A model generated the notes under the pieces. The model did not search any database. It was given only the letters and a program-made list of their open reading frames with translations, and was not told where the DNA came from. A stretch of 22,614 bases of DNA from Flavobacteriales bacterium UBA2426 (lineage in GTDB: Bacteria; Bacteroidota; Bacteroidia; Flavobacteriales_F; PHOS-HE28): assembly GCA_002342985.1 (NCBI GenBank), contig DDRC01000171.1, positions 3,321 through 25,934 of the forward strand. The letters are read 5' to 3'. Position numbers and translations under genes: made by a program. How positions within the stretch are numbered: position 1 is the first letter of the stretch; each line of letters starts with the position of its first letter. Positions 1-7,559 of the stretch are shown here, one piece after another.

Positions 1-1
1 C

Positions 2-3000
2 TACTATCCCTACACCAGCTATGCCGGCATCCGTGCACCCGATGCGGGCAGCGCCTGGGGGACCTTCGTCACGGACACCACCTACCGGTTCTCCGTGGCC
101 AGCGTGGATGCCAAGGGGAAGCCGCTCGCCGGCCACCAGCTGAAGGCGCAGGTCTACAAGCTCAACTACAACTGGTGGTGGGATGGAAGCCTCACGGGCA
201 GCGCGAGCTACATCAGCTCTCCCAGCGTGGAACTGCAGCAGGAGCATGCCCTCATCACCGATGCCAAAGGGAAGGCGGTGCTCAGCCTGCGCATCAACCG
301 CCCGCAATGGGGCCGATTCGCCGTGCGCGTCACCGACCCCGCCAGCGGCCACGCCAGCGCGGTGCAGGTCTACATGGATTGGCCGGGCTGGGAAGGGCGT
401 AGCCGTAGGCAGGACCCCGACCAGGCCGCGGTGCTCAGCTTCAATGCCGACAAGGAAAAGTACCAGGTCGGCGAACAGGCCACACTCATCATTCCCAGCG
501 GCGGCACAGGGCGTGCGCTGGTGAGCCTGGAGACCGGGAGCCGGGTGCTCGATGCCGCATGGATCGACCTGAAGGCCAAGGAGACGCGCTACACCTTCCC
601 CATCACTGCGGACATGGCGCCGAACGTCTTCGCGCATGTCACACTCGTGCAGCCGCATGCGAGCACGGCCAACGACCTTCCCATCCGGCTGTACGGTGTC
701 ATCCCCATCCTCGTGGAGGATGCCCAGACCCACCTCAGCCCGGTGGCCCAGGCACCGAAGGAGATCAGGACCGATTCGCCCTTCAGCGTGGAGGTGAGCG
801 AGCGGACCGGCCGCGCCATGACCTACACGCTGGCCATCGTGGACGAAGGCCTGCTCGACCTGACGCGCTTCAGGACGCCCGATCCCTGGAAGCATTTCTA
901 TGCGCGTGAGGCGCTCGGCGTGCGCACCTGGGACCTCTACGACCAGGTGATCGGATCCTTCGGCCAGCAGCTCCAGCGTGTGCTCGCGCTCGGCGGCAGC
1001 GATGAAGGGGCCAAGGGCGATGCCGCCCGGGCCAACCGCTTCAAGCCCGTGGTACGCTTCGTCGGGCCCTTCAAGCTGGAGCGCGGGAAGAAAGCCCGGC
1101 ACGACTTCACGATCAGCAACTACGTGGGCAGCGTGCGCGTGATGGTGGTGGCCACGGACGGCGTAACGGCCTACGGACATGCCGAGCAGACGGTGCCCGT
1201 GCGCAAACCGCTCATGGTGCTGGCCACACTGCCGCGCGTGCTCGCGCCCGGCGAAACCGCCGACCTGCCCGTGACCGTCTTCGCCATGGACCCCAAAGTG
1301 AGGGACGTGACGGTGAAGCTGGAGCCCAATGAGCTGCTGACCCCCGAAGGGCCATCGCAGAAGTCGATCCGCTTCACGGCCATGGGCGACCAGGTCGTCA
1401 CCTTCAAGGTGAAGGTGAAGGATGCCGTGGGCGTTGCGCGGATGAAGGTGAGCGTGAGCGGTGCCGGCGAGAGCGCAAGCGAGAGGATCGAGCTGCAGGT
1501 GCGCCAACCGAACCTGCCGGCCACCGAGGTGACCGAGGCCCTCGTGGAGGCTGGCCGGAGCTTCAGCGCCACGCCAGCGCCGATCGGCGTGGCAGGCACC
1601 AACAGCGCCTACCTCGAGGTCAGCACGATCCCGCCCGTGGATATGGGACGGCGCCTGCAATACCTGCTCGACTATCCGCACGGCTGCCTGGAACAGACCA
1701 CGAGCAAGGCCTTCCCGCAGCTCTTCCTCGCCCAAGTGATGGAATTGCCTCCGCGCGGCGACCAGATGGCACGCGCCAATGTAGAGGCCGCCCTTCGCCG
1801 GATGGTGCAGTTCCAGCGCAGTGATGGCGGCTTCAACTATTGGCCCGGTGGCGACCACTATGACACCTGGACGAGCATCTATGCGGGCCATTTCCTCGTG
1901 GAAGCCGAGCGGGCCGGCTATGCCATGCCCGGACAGGTGAAGGCCCACTGGCTCGGCTTCCAGCGCAAGCAGGCCCGCGATTGGAACGGGTCGGTGCCTC
2001 AGGGTTGGCAGCGCAGCGGTACCCAGCTCGTCCAAGCCTATCGGCTGTATGTGCTTGCCCTGGCCAAGGCGCAGGAGCTGCCCGCCATGAACAGGCTGCG
2101 TGAGCAGAAAGACCTTGGCCTGCAGGCCAAGTGGATGCTGGCTGCGGCGTATGCGCATGCCGGTCGCAAGGATGCGGCTCAGCAGCTCATCAGCGGCATC
2201 CCGCTGCAGGTGCCCGCCTACACCGAGCAAGCATTGACCTATGGCAGCGACCTCCGCGACGAGGCGCTCATCGTGGAGGCCCTCATCGCCATGGGCGAGA
2301 CCGAGAAAGCCGCGCCGGTCGTGGCCCGCATCGCCAAACGGCTCAGCAGCAGCGACTGGTGGAGCACCCAGAGCACCGCTTTCGGGCTGCTGGCCGTATC
2401 GCGCCTTGCACAGCTGGGCCAGCTGGGGAAGGGCATGAGCTACACCCTCACGGTGAATGGCAAAGCCACGGAGAGGTTCTCGGAACGGGCCATCAGCCGC
2501 ATCGAGCTGCCCACGCCCAACGGCAAGGCCTCCGTGCAACTGGAGAACACGGGCAAGAACCTCCTGTACGCACGGCTCGTGCGGACGGGGACTCCCCTGG
2601 CCGGCGAGGAGCAGGCCAGCAGCAGGGGCCTAGGCCTCACCGTGTCGTACACCCTGATGGACGGAACGCCCGTCGATCCCCGCCGGATCGAACAGGGCAC
2701 CGATTTCATGGCGGTGGTGACCATCGCGCACCCGGGCGTGGTGAACGGCTATCAGCAACTGGCCCTCTCACAGCTCTTCCCAAGCGGCTGGGAGATCCGG
2801 AATACCCGCTTGGAGGGAACGCTGGCCGGCGCATCGCAGGGCCCCTTCACCTACCAGGATATCCGTGATGACCGGGTGCTCACCTACTTCGACCTCTGGA
2901 AAGGACAGAGCCACACCTACCGCGTGCTCCTGAACGCCAGCTATACGGGCCGGTACTACCTGCCAGGCGCGCATTGCGAGGCGATGTACGAGCATACGAT

Positions 3001-3070
3001 ACAGGCCCGCAGCAAAGGCCAATGGGTGGAGGTTGTGCCGGCCGGCGGAGAAACGGCCGCAATGCCGTAG
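2..3070 (+). CDS. Alpha-2-macroglobulin family protein (YfhM-like), 5'-truncated by the window
   Basis: The frame is open from base 2, so the first start-like codon (GTG at 95) is internal and the true start lies upstream. Bacterial alpha-2-macroglobulins are large periplasmic, usually lipid-anchored, protease traps. A protease cleaves the bait region and is then captured through a Cys-Gln thioester. The thioester motif CLEQ, in the context YPHGCLEQTT, is at 1685-1696 and is intact. It is preceded by macroglobulin beta-sandwich domains and followed by the helical thioester-domain repeats (FNYWPGG, WTSIYAGHFLVEA). The C-terminal end (YYLPGAHCEAMYEHTI, QWVEVVPAG) resembles that of E. coli YfhM. 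About 1020 codons are visible, roughly the C-terminal half of a normal family member. The signal peptide and bait region are outside or near the window edge and cannot be judged. The family assignment is firm; the target proteases are unknown. Confidence 0.93.
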   Translation, partial: YYPYTSYAGIRAPDAGSAWGTFVTDTTYRFSVASVDAKGKPLAGHQLKAQVYKLNYNWWWDGSLTGSASYISSPSVELQQEHALITDAKGKAVLSLRINRPQWGRFAVRVTDPASGHASAVQVYMDWPGWEGRSRRQDPDQAAVLSFNADKEKYQVGEQATLIIPSGGTGRALVSLETGSRVLDAAWIDLKAKETRYTFPITADMAPNVFAHVTLVQPHASTANDLPIRLYGVIPILVEDAQTHLSPVAQAPKEIRTDSPFSVEVSERTGRAMTYTLAIVDEGLLDLTRFRTPDPWKHFYAREALGVRTWDLYDQVIGSFGQQLQRVLALGGSDEGAKGDAARANRFKPVVRFVGPFKLERGKKARHDFTISNYVGSVRVMVVATDGVTAYGHAEQTVPVRKPLMVLATLPRVLAPGETADLPVTVFAMDPKVRDVTVKLEPNELLTPEGPSQKSIRFTAMGDQVVTFKVKVKDAVGVARMKVSVSGAGESASERIELQVRQPNLPATEVTEALVEAGRSFSATPAPIGVAGTNSAYLEVSTIPPVDMGRRLQYLLDYPHGCLEQTTSKAFPQLFLAQVMELPPRGDQMARANVEAALRRMVQFQRSDGGFNYWPGGDHYDTWTSIYAGHFLVEAERAGYAMPGQVKAHWLGFQRKQARDWNGSVPQGWQRSGTQLVQAYRLYVLALAKAQELPAMNRLREQKDLGLQAKWMLAAAYAHAGRKDAAQQLISGIPLQVPAYTEQALTYGSDLRDEALIVEALIAMGETEKAAPVVARIAKRLSSSDWWSTQSTAFGLLAVSRLAQLGQLGKGMSYTLTVNGKATERFSERAISRIELPTPNGKASVQLENTGKNLLYARLVRTGTPLAGEEQASSRGLGLTVSYTLMDGTPVDPRRIEQGTDFMAVVTIAHPGVVNGYQQLALSQLFPSGWEIRNTRLEGTLAGASQGPFTYQDIRDDRVLTYFDLWKGQSHTYRVLLNASYTGRYYLPGAHCEAMYEHTIQARSKGQWVEVVPAGGETAAMP

Positions 3071-3159
3071 CCCAGCCGCCAGCATGGGCAAGGCCGGACC
3101 GGGGCCTGTGCGCGGCCGGGACCGATGCGCCGATTGGCGGTGATGGGTGCCGTTGGCCC

Positions 3160-3191
3160 ATCCGTCGAATCGCCATCGCCGATCCGTCGAA
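3160..3191. repeat. 10-bp direct repeat upstream of the exported-protein gene
   Basis: ATCCGTCGAA occurs at 3160-3169 and again at 3182-3191, a 22-bp period (about two helical turns), 55-86 nt before the ATG at 3246. It could be a pair of regulator half-sites or chance. No clear -7 element is visible for the downstream gene. Confidence 0.35.
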
Positions 3192-3245
3192 GATCCCGCC
3201 ACTTCCAGCGCCGGCCTGCGTTCAGGGACCCAAACACCTCCACCC

Positions 3246-3743
3246 ATGGCTCCCGCCCTCCTCACCCGTCCTTTGCTGGCCTTCACCGCCCTCCTGCTCA
3301 GCGCCGGTGCGGTGCGCGCCATTGCCCCGCCCGATGGCGATGTCGTGCTCACGGGCTGGATCCATGTCGAGGACCACACCTGGCAGGATGCCACGGTGGC
3401 CGTTGAGGTCAATGGCTCCACGCGTACGGCACGCGTATCGGAAACCGGCCGCTTCACGCTTTCCCTTCCCGGCGGAGCCGATGTGGTGCTGCGATTCGAG
3501 AAGCCCGGTCACCTGGCCAAGGAAGTGGTGGTGGACACACGCCATGCGGGTCAAGGACCGGCGGGCCGCCGGAGGCGCCACGTGAAGTTCGCCGTGGTCC
3601 TGGAACTGGAGCGGCACATGGCAGGCTTCACCTATCACAGCCCCGTGGGCAGCATCGGCTTCGACCAGGAGGGGGGGTGCCTGGCCGTTACCCAGCACCG
3701 CGACAAGGTGCCGCCGACCCGCCAACAGCCCATGGTTTTCTGA
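3246..3743 (+). CDS. Exported protein with carboxypeptidase-regulatory-like beta-sandwich domain
   Basis: 165 aa from the ATG at 3246. This start was chosen because it gives a clean signal peptide (MAPALLTRPLLAFTALLL, Ala-rich end near residue 25); the longer in-frame extension upstream looks like noncoding sequence. Residues about 34-100 (VLTGWIHVEDHTWQDATVAV, then GRFTLSLPGGADVVLRFEKP and HLAKEVVVDT) have the pattern of the transthyretin-like carboxypeptidase-regulatory fold found in many Bacteroidota envelope proteins. A basic stretch (GRRRRH, near residues 107-112) precedes a conserved-looking tail (VVLELERHMAG, VGSIGFDQEGGCLAV). I know no biochemical role for this family. It follows the alpha-2-macroglobulin gene by 175 nt in the same direction, so cotranscription is possible but unproven. 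A G7 run at 3671-3677 lies near the 3' end; a frameshift there would change only the last 20 or so residues. Confidence 0.8.
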   Translation: MAPALLTRPLLAFTALLLSAGAVRAIAPPDGDVVLTGWIHVEDHTWQDATVAVEVNGSTRTARVSETGRFTLSLPGGADVVLRFEKPGHLAKEVVVDTRHAGQGPAGRRRRHVKFAVVLELERHMAGFTYHSPVGSIGFDQEGGCLAVTQHRDKVPPTRQQPMVF

Positions 3744-3768
3744 CCATATTCCGGGACCCACACACCGC

Positions 3769-3780
3769 TGTTCGCGAACA
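3769..3780. promoter_or_regulatory. 12-bp perfect palindrome, possible operator
   Basis: TGTTCGCGAACA reads the same on both strands. It lies 38 bp upstream of the candidate -7 element at 3819-3826 and about 50 bp before the ATG at 3831. The position and symmetry suit binding of a dimeric regulator. This is inference from symmetry alone. Confidence 0.35.
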
Positions 3781-3818
3781 TCTGACGAGGATCAGTCGCA
3801 CATGGCTCCGGATCTCAT

Positions 3819-3826
3819 TACCTTCA
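3819..3826 (+). promoter_or_regulatory. Candidate Bacteroidota -7 element (TACCTTCA)
   Basis: TACCTTCA fits TAnnTTTG at six of the eight positions and ends only 4 nt before the ATG at 3831, so a transcript from it would have almost no leader. No TTG/TTTG -33 element is visible at the expected distance. Confidence 0.45.
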
Positions 3827-3830
3827 TCGC

Positions 3831-4022
3831 ATGAGCCCCTTACGCATCATCCGCAAGAAGCCACGCAAGCGGGCGTCGCGCGTGCCCGAGGAGTTGCTCG
3901 TCGCATTGCCAGGACGGAATGGCGCCAAGCCGGAGCGTGTGGCGCTTCAATGGCACGACGGAGCCGGTGAGCTGCACGTCGCCACCTTGACCCCCGCACA
4001 GAGCTGGCCTTACCTCAACTGA
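3831..4022 (+). CDS. Small basic hypothetical protein (63 aa)
   Basis: I do not recognise the family. The product is short with a very basic N-terminus (RIIRKKPRKRASR, residues 5-17) and a C-terminal half that could form a small beta structure (KPERVALQWHDGAGELHVAT). There is no signal peptide or membrane segment, so it is probably cytoplasmic and might bind nucleic acid; this is inference from charge only. Support for a real gene comes from a -7-like element 4 nt upstream, a palindrome further up, and an 8-bp inverted repeat starting 6 nt after the stop codon. It sits between the exported-protein gene (+) and a convergent secreted-protein gene (-). Confidence 0.55.
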   Translation: MSPLRIIRKKPRKRASRVPEELLVALPGRNGAKPERVALQWHDGAGELHVATLTPAQSWPYLN

Positions 4023-4027
4023 GGCAG

Positions 4028-4054
4028 CGCCTTCCCGTGGGGCGATGGAAGGCG
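4028..4054. terminator. Candidate hairpin terminator between convergent genes
   Basis: CGCCTTCC (4028-4035) and GGAAGGCG (4047-4054) form a perfect 8-bp stem with an 11-nt loop, 5 nt after the stop codon of the 63-aa protein. There is no T-run on either strand, so it is at best an imperfect intrinsic terminator. Confidence 0.4.
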
Positions 4055-4124
4055 TCCATCGCATGCTGCGGCTGAAGGCGCGTGCGGTCCTTGTTGCACC
4101 ATTCCGTTTCGCGCTCCCGTCCGC

Positions 4125-5177
4125 TCAGCGGTGCCAGATGAACCGCGTCGCAGCTGAATGCGCTCCGCTTCCGGAATCAAGGATCCGGAAGAGGCAGATG
4201 CCCTCCCCTGCCCCGGTCATGTCCACCCATAACGGCCCTTCGGCAGAGAGGGTCCCGGTGCGCACCAAGCGCCCCTGCGCATCGGTGATGTGCCATGGCG
4301 TACCTGCCGCCAATGACCCCGTCCAATCGACTCGGAGCATCGGCGAAAGGACCTGCACAGAGAGCTTACGGTGAGGAGCCGCCTCATCGAGGCCTGTGGA
4401 GAGGTAGGGCTCCGATGGCACATGGCAGCCATTGGCGTAGGCTACGCTCACCGTGTAGGATCCAGGCGCAACGGGCACGATGCAGCCCTGGTTGCTGTTG
4501 GCCAGTTCCACGCCGTTCAGGTACCACGCATAGCCTGGGCCCGGCGGGGTAGCGCACAGCTCGCCATCCACAGCCGTGATCACGGGCTGCGTGGGCGGCA
4601 CGAAGACGATGTCCACGGTGACGCCTAGTCCCACTACGTAGTCCGGGCAGATGGCGGGGGCCCCGCTGACGTGGTAGCTCCCGCTTTCCGTCACCACCAG
4701 CACGGGAGCATCCGCGCCATCAATGGGCTGCCCGTTGCGCGTCCACTCGATGCTCTCGGTGTAGGGCATGCCGAGCGTAAGCTGCACGAAGGCGCCCTCA
4801 CAATACTGTGCCGCGCCTTCCCCGGTGATGCCCAATGGCTCATCGCCCTCCGTCATCACTACGGGCGGGAGGAAGACCCAGCCATCCACCAGCACGGGGG
4901 CGCTCATTTCAGCGCAGCCATCCAGCTCAGCCAGCACGCTGAAGCTGTAGCCGCTGCTCTGCTGGTAGTCGACGGGCAGGGTCTGCCCCATCGCACCCGG
5001 GATGGGCTGCCCCTCCCTGTACCATTGGTAACTGTCGTAGACCTGGGTACTCAGCAGCGCGTTCTCAAGCGGGCAAAGCACGAGGTCGCTCGGGCTGATG
5101 GTGGGCGTGAATTCGCATTGTGCGCAAAGCCTGATGGCGAGCGCGAAACCTGTGAGTGATGTGAGGTACCGGTTCAT
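4125..5177 (-). CDS. Secreted Ig-like repeat protein with T9SS-type C-terminal domain
   Basis: 350 aa. A signal peptide (MNRYLTSLTGFALAIRLCAQ) ends at a typical Bacteroidota Ala-Gln site. The mature part has Ig-like/PKD-like beta segments with paired Cys and the wording usual for Bacteroidota surface proteins: YDSYQWYREGQPIPGA, IEWTRNGQPIDGA and YAWYLNGVELANS, each followed by GSY-type strands. The last 80 or so residues look like a type A sorting domain (ITDAQGRLVRTGTLS, ICLFRILDSG, ending TRFIWHR). The usual PNP motif at the start of that domain is missing, so it is a divergent version. Probable fate: export by Sec, then to the cell surface or medium by T9SS. No enzyme motif is seen; a structural or adhesive role is a guess. 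I see no clear -7 element upstream. Confidence 0.85.
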   Translation of the reverse strand: MNRYLTSLTGFALAIRLCAQCEFTPTISPSDLVLCPLENALLSTQVYDSYQWYREGQPIPGAMGQTLPVDYQQSSGYSFSVLAELDGCAEMSAPVLVDGWVFLPPVVMTEGDEPLGITGEGAAQYCEGAFVQLTLGMPYTESIEWTRNGQPIDGADAPVLVVTESGSYHVSGAPAICPDYVVGLGVTVDIVFVPPTQPVITAVDGELCATPPGPGYAWYLNGVELANSNQGCIVPVAPGSYTVSVAYANGCHVPSEPYLSTGLDEAAPHRKLSVQVLSPMLRVDWTGSLAAGTPWHITDAQGRLVRTGTLSAEGPLWVDMTGAGEGICLFRILDSGSGAHSAATRFIWHR

Positions 5178-5625
5178 CCTTTACTGCCTGTTCGCCAAAA
5201 GACGCACTACAATCGCAGGGCGCGGCCTGGCCGGTGATGAGCGGTGAATCCGATGGATGAACACCCGGCTGGCTCCTCCGCGGGATGCGTGCCCATTCAC
5301 CGGCGAAACCTGATTCCGGCCAATTGCCTGGATGGGATGCATCGCTAGCCTCCGAAACCGCTTCAGCGCATTCCCATGGCCAACAAGTGAACCCTCAACC
5401 CTGCCTCGCCGCGCAAAGCCGGCAAGGCCGCACCCTCGCCCAGAGACCGCCGGCTTCCGGGATTGCAGCATCCGGGGCGGGTCGGAGCCAGGAACCGTCA
5501 GTGAGACCAGTCCGGCTCACAGCTTGATCGGGAGCGACATGGCCACCAGTGCCATCACGAAAGCCGGTGCCGCGCCCACGGACAAGGAGGCGGTGGCACG
5601 CAGCCGATCGAAGCAGCAGGGTCGC
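5178..5625. other. About 450-nt intergenic stretch without a recognisable gene
   Basis: Both strands have short open frames, but their translations are Arg/Pro/Gly-rich shadows with no recognisable domain. On the minus strand, just after the stop at 5626, another frame encodes a short hydrophobic run ending SLPIKL before a stop at 5517; it has no plausible start of its own. No tRNA, strong hairpin or repeat was seen. Confidence 0.5.
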
Positions 5626-6723
5626 TCAGCGCTTGACGAAGGCCCTTCGCCTGCCTTCGGCGAACTCAAGCACGTAATACCCGGGAGCGAGGGCCGAGGC
5701 ATCGACGGGTGATGCACCAAGGCCGTCGGCGACGATGCGGCCCTGGGCATCGGTGACGCGCACCGCCGGCAGTTCCCCCATCCAATGCAGCAGGTCCTCA
5801 ACGGGCTGCGGGAATACCTGCGGTGCCGGGCGCCCATCATGATCGTCCACCCCCAACACCGACTCCACGGTGAGGATCGTGTCCACGGGCGCGCAAAGTG
5901 AATCGGCCAGGAAACTGACATGATAGCTGCCTGCGGGCAGGTCCTCCCAGAACGCTGAAACCCCGACCTGGTCGCCGCCGGCAGGCTCCATGGAAGGCCA
6001 TGCACGAATCTGGAACCAGCCTGTGATCGGCGCTGGGGGCGGTAGCACCGCTGCAGGGTCGGGCACCACCCCGAGGATGGCAATGCTGCCCCCAGTTCCA
6101 GCGCTGACGGCTTCAACCTGCGCATCGAGCACGGCCCCATCGCAGGAGTACGCGAGCACCAATTGACTGTACCCGGATGACCCGCAGGCGCCATGATCGA
6201 TGAGGTGCAGCTGGTATGCGGACCCGAAGGGCAGGCCATCCCACAGCTCGAAGCCGGCCAAGCAGGAGACCGGCCAGAGGCTATCGACGGGCACGCCATC
6301 CTGTAGCAGGTATAGCACCGTGGAGTCCGGATCCGGTGCGCAATGATGGTGATGGAAGATGCTCGTGCCGCAAAAGGGCAGGCTGGCGGTTGCATAGAAG
6401 TCGGCACCGTTCGGCCCGCCGACCGGTGAGAGATGAAGCATCCATGCGAGCTGCAGGATCTCGAAGGAGAGGGTGTCAATGGGCGCCGTGCCCTGCAGGA
6501 GCACCACCTGGTGCATTCCAACCCCGAGGCCATCGGTTGACCAATCGGTGCCGCCATTGTCCCATAAGCACGCATCGATATCGCCGAGATCACCGCACTC
6601 GAACGGGTTCAGGTAGGCCAACCCCACTGAATCGGGCCACACCGGATGGTGCATATACGGGCCGCACTGGGCGACTCCGGCGTGGGTGATCAGGGCGGCG
6701 AGGAAGCCGGCAGTGATGCGCAT
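5626..6723 (-). CDS. Secreted protein with T9SS sorting domain and a His4-Cys motif
   Basis: 365 aa from the ATG at 6723, chosen because it gives a proper signal peptide (MRITAGFLAALITHAGVAQ); the in-frame extension upstream is noncoding-like. The N-terminal half is Cys- and Trp-rich (NPFECGDLGDIDACLWDNGG) and holds SIFHHHHCAPDPDS at residues 122-135, a possible metal ligand cluster. A later beta-rich portion (SYHVSFLADSLCAPVDTILT) leads into a type A T9SS sorting domain near residues 305-365 (VFPQPVEDLLHWMG, VRVTDAQGRIVADG, YYVLEFAEGRR, ending FVKR). I recognise no catalytic domain. A -7-like TCTTTTCG lies on the minus strand at 6739-6746, 15 nt before the start. The nuclease-like gene upstream on the same strand is separated by 146 nt holding a large inverted repeat. 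Confidence 0.85.
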   Translation of the reverse strand: MRITAGFLAALITHAGVAQCGPYMHHPVWPDSVGLAYLNPFECGDLGDIDACLWDNGGTDWSTDGLGVGMHQVVLLQGTAPIDTLSFEILQLAWMLHLSPVGGPNGADFYATASLPFCGTSIFHHHHCAPDPDSTVLYLLQDGVPVDSLWPVSCLAGFELWDGLPFGSAYQLHLIDHGACGSSGYSQLVLAYSCDGAVLDAQVEAVSAGTGGSIAILGVVPDPAAVLPPPAPITGWFQIRAWPSMEPAGGDQVGVSAFWEDLPAGSYHVSFLADSLCAPVDTILTVESVLGVDDHDGRPAPQVFPQPVEDLLHWMGELPAVRVTDAQGRIVADGLGASPVDASALAPGYYVLEFAEGRRRAFVKR

Positions 6724-6799
6724 GGGGCATGGTCTCTTCGAAAAGACGGAAAGCCACCATCCGGTTGCCCCTGGAACGGCGGAAGGCACGGCCCGTCGC

Positions 6800-6863
6800 G
6801 GGTGCGAGCCGGCGCCAGGCGGCAGCCCTTCACAGCCGCTGCAAGGCGGATCCTCTCGCACCC
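6800..6863. repeat. Nested inverted repeat just after the nuclease-like gene
   Basis: GGGTGCGAG (6800-6808) pairs perfectly with CTCGCACCC (6855-6863). Inside it, CGCC (6813-6816) can pair with GGCG (6845-6848), and GCGGC (6819-6823) with GCCGC (6835-6839). On the minus strand the outer arm begins 6 nt after the TAG of the nuclease-like gene. There is no T-run after it, so it may be a 3' structure, a terminator needing a factor, a leader structure of the next gene, or a DNA cruciform. Confidence 0.5.
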
Positions 6864-6869
6864 CTGAGG

Positions 6870-7475
6870 CTAAGGTGCCTCCGCATCATCGGAAACACGC
6901 GGTGGACCGCTCACCCGGCCGGAACCGTCCTCCGGCTGCAGCCTTGCCTTCCTGACCTGCTCCCAATACCGGTAGTGCATGCGGCGGGCCAAGGCCAGCA
7001 AGTCATCCGCGGCGATGCGAGCGGTGTGCAGCTGGATAGGGCGGCGCTCCTCGAACACACGCCCCTGGTCGTCGACCGTGTAGATGCCGGCATAGCGGGG
7101 AAGCACGATCGGGGAGGCGGTGCGGTATACCCGGCAGGGCATGGCGAAGCAGAAGTAATTGGGGCGGCGGCAATGAGCGGACCCAGCCCGATCACGCGCC
7201 CGCTCATGGGCCTCCACCCGTGTGCGCGTTGCATCGTCGCGCTCCACCGGGAATGCGCCATTGAGGAGCAGGCCCTGGCTGTGCTTGGGCTTCAGCAGGT
7301 CGTGCTTCAGGTCATTCCGGCTCACCTTGATCTCCACCTCGCAGACATGCCCCTCCGGCGTCACGGTGAGGAGGTCGCTCTCCCAGGCGTAGAGCCTGGC
7401 ATTCGGGGTGATCCACTCGTGCCGCAGCCCCATCGCGTGAAGGCGCATGTGCCAGGCGATGTCCGCTGCTTTCAT
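6870..7475 (-). CDS. PD-(D/E)XK nuclease-like protein
   Basis: 201 aa from the ATG at 7475, which lies 6 nt after a TAGATTTA -7-like element; a longer in-frame start exists but its extra residues look noncoding. Residues 30-62 contain the arrangement expected of a PD-(D/E)XK active site: AWESDLLTV (Asp34), then CEVEIKVSRNDLKHD (Glu48, Lys50). This matches, in my judgement, a family common in phages and bacteria whose members read 'EFEIK.SRSDF..D...KH'. The second half (RPNYFCFAMP, LPRYAGIYTV) also resembles that family. The function is unproven; restriction, repair and RNA cleavage are all possible. There is no signal peptide. It is divergent, with 84 nt between starts, from the STAS-like gene. 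The basic C-terminal tail (KARLQPEDGSGRVSGPPR) is probably disordered. Confidence 0.7.
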   Translation of the reverse strand: MKAADIAWHMRLHAMGLRHEWITPNARLYAWESDLLTVTPEGHVCEVEIKVSRNDLKHDLLKPKHSQGLLLNGAFPVERDDATRTRVEAHERARDRAGSAHCRRPNYFCFAMPCRVYRTASPIVLPRYAGIYTVDDQGRVFEERRPIQLHTARIAADDLLALARRMHYRYWEQVRKARLQPEDGSGRVSGPPRVSDDAEAP

Positions 7476-7481
7476 CGCCTC

Positions 7482-7489
7482 TAAATCTA
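7482..7489 (-). promoter_or_regulatory. Candidate -7 element for the nuclease-like gene (TAGATTTA)
   Basis: On the minus strand TAGATTTA matches seven of eight positions of TAnnTTTG and ends 6 nt before the ATG at 7475. No -33 element is evident. This AT-rich octamer stands out in a very GC-rich 84-nt divergent region. Confidence 0.5.
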
Positions 7490-7547
7490 AGGCGCGGCGG
7501 GCGGGCATGCAGGTGGGCCGACGCGCACGCATCAAGCCGCGGCTCCT

Positions 7548-7555
7548 TATCTTCA
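7548..7555 (+). promoter_or_regulatory. Candidate -7 element for the STAS-like gene (TATCTTCA)
   Basis: TATCTTCA ends 4 nt before the ATG at 7560, the same spacing as seen at 3819-3826. A transcript from it would start at or within a few bases of the start codon. Confidence 0.45.
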
Positions 7556-7559
7556 GGCC

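Noticed and set aside
5517..5625. Short hydrophobic segment (ending SLPIKL) in a minus-strand frame after the secreted protein gene
   Set aside because: It is the tail of a shadow frame of the secreted protein gene and has no start codon of its own that would give a reasonable protein.
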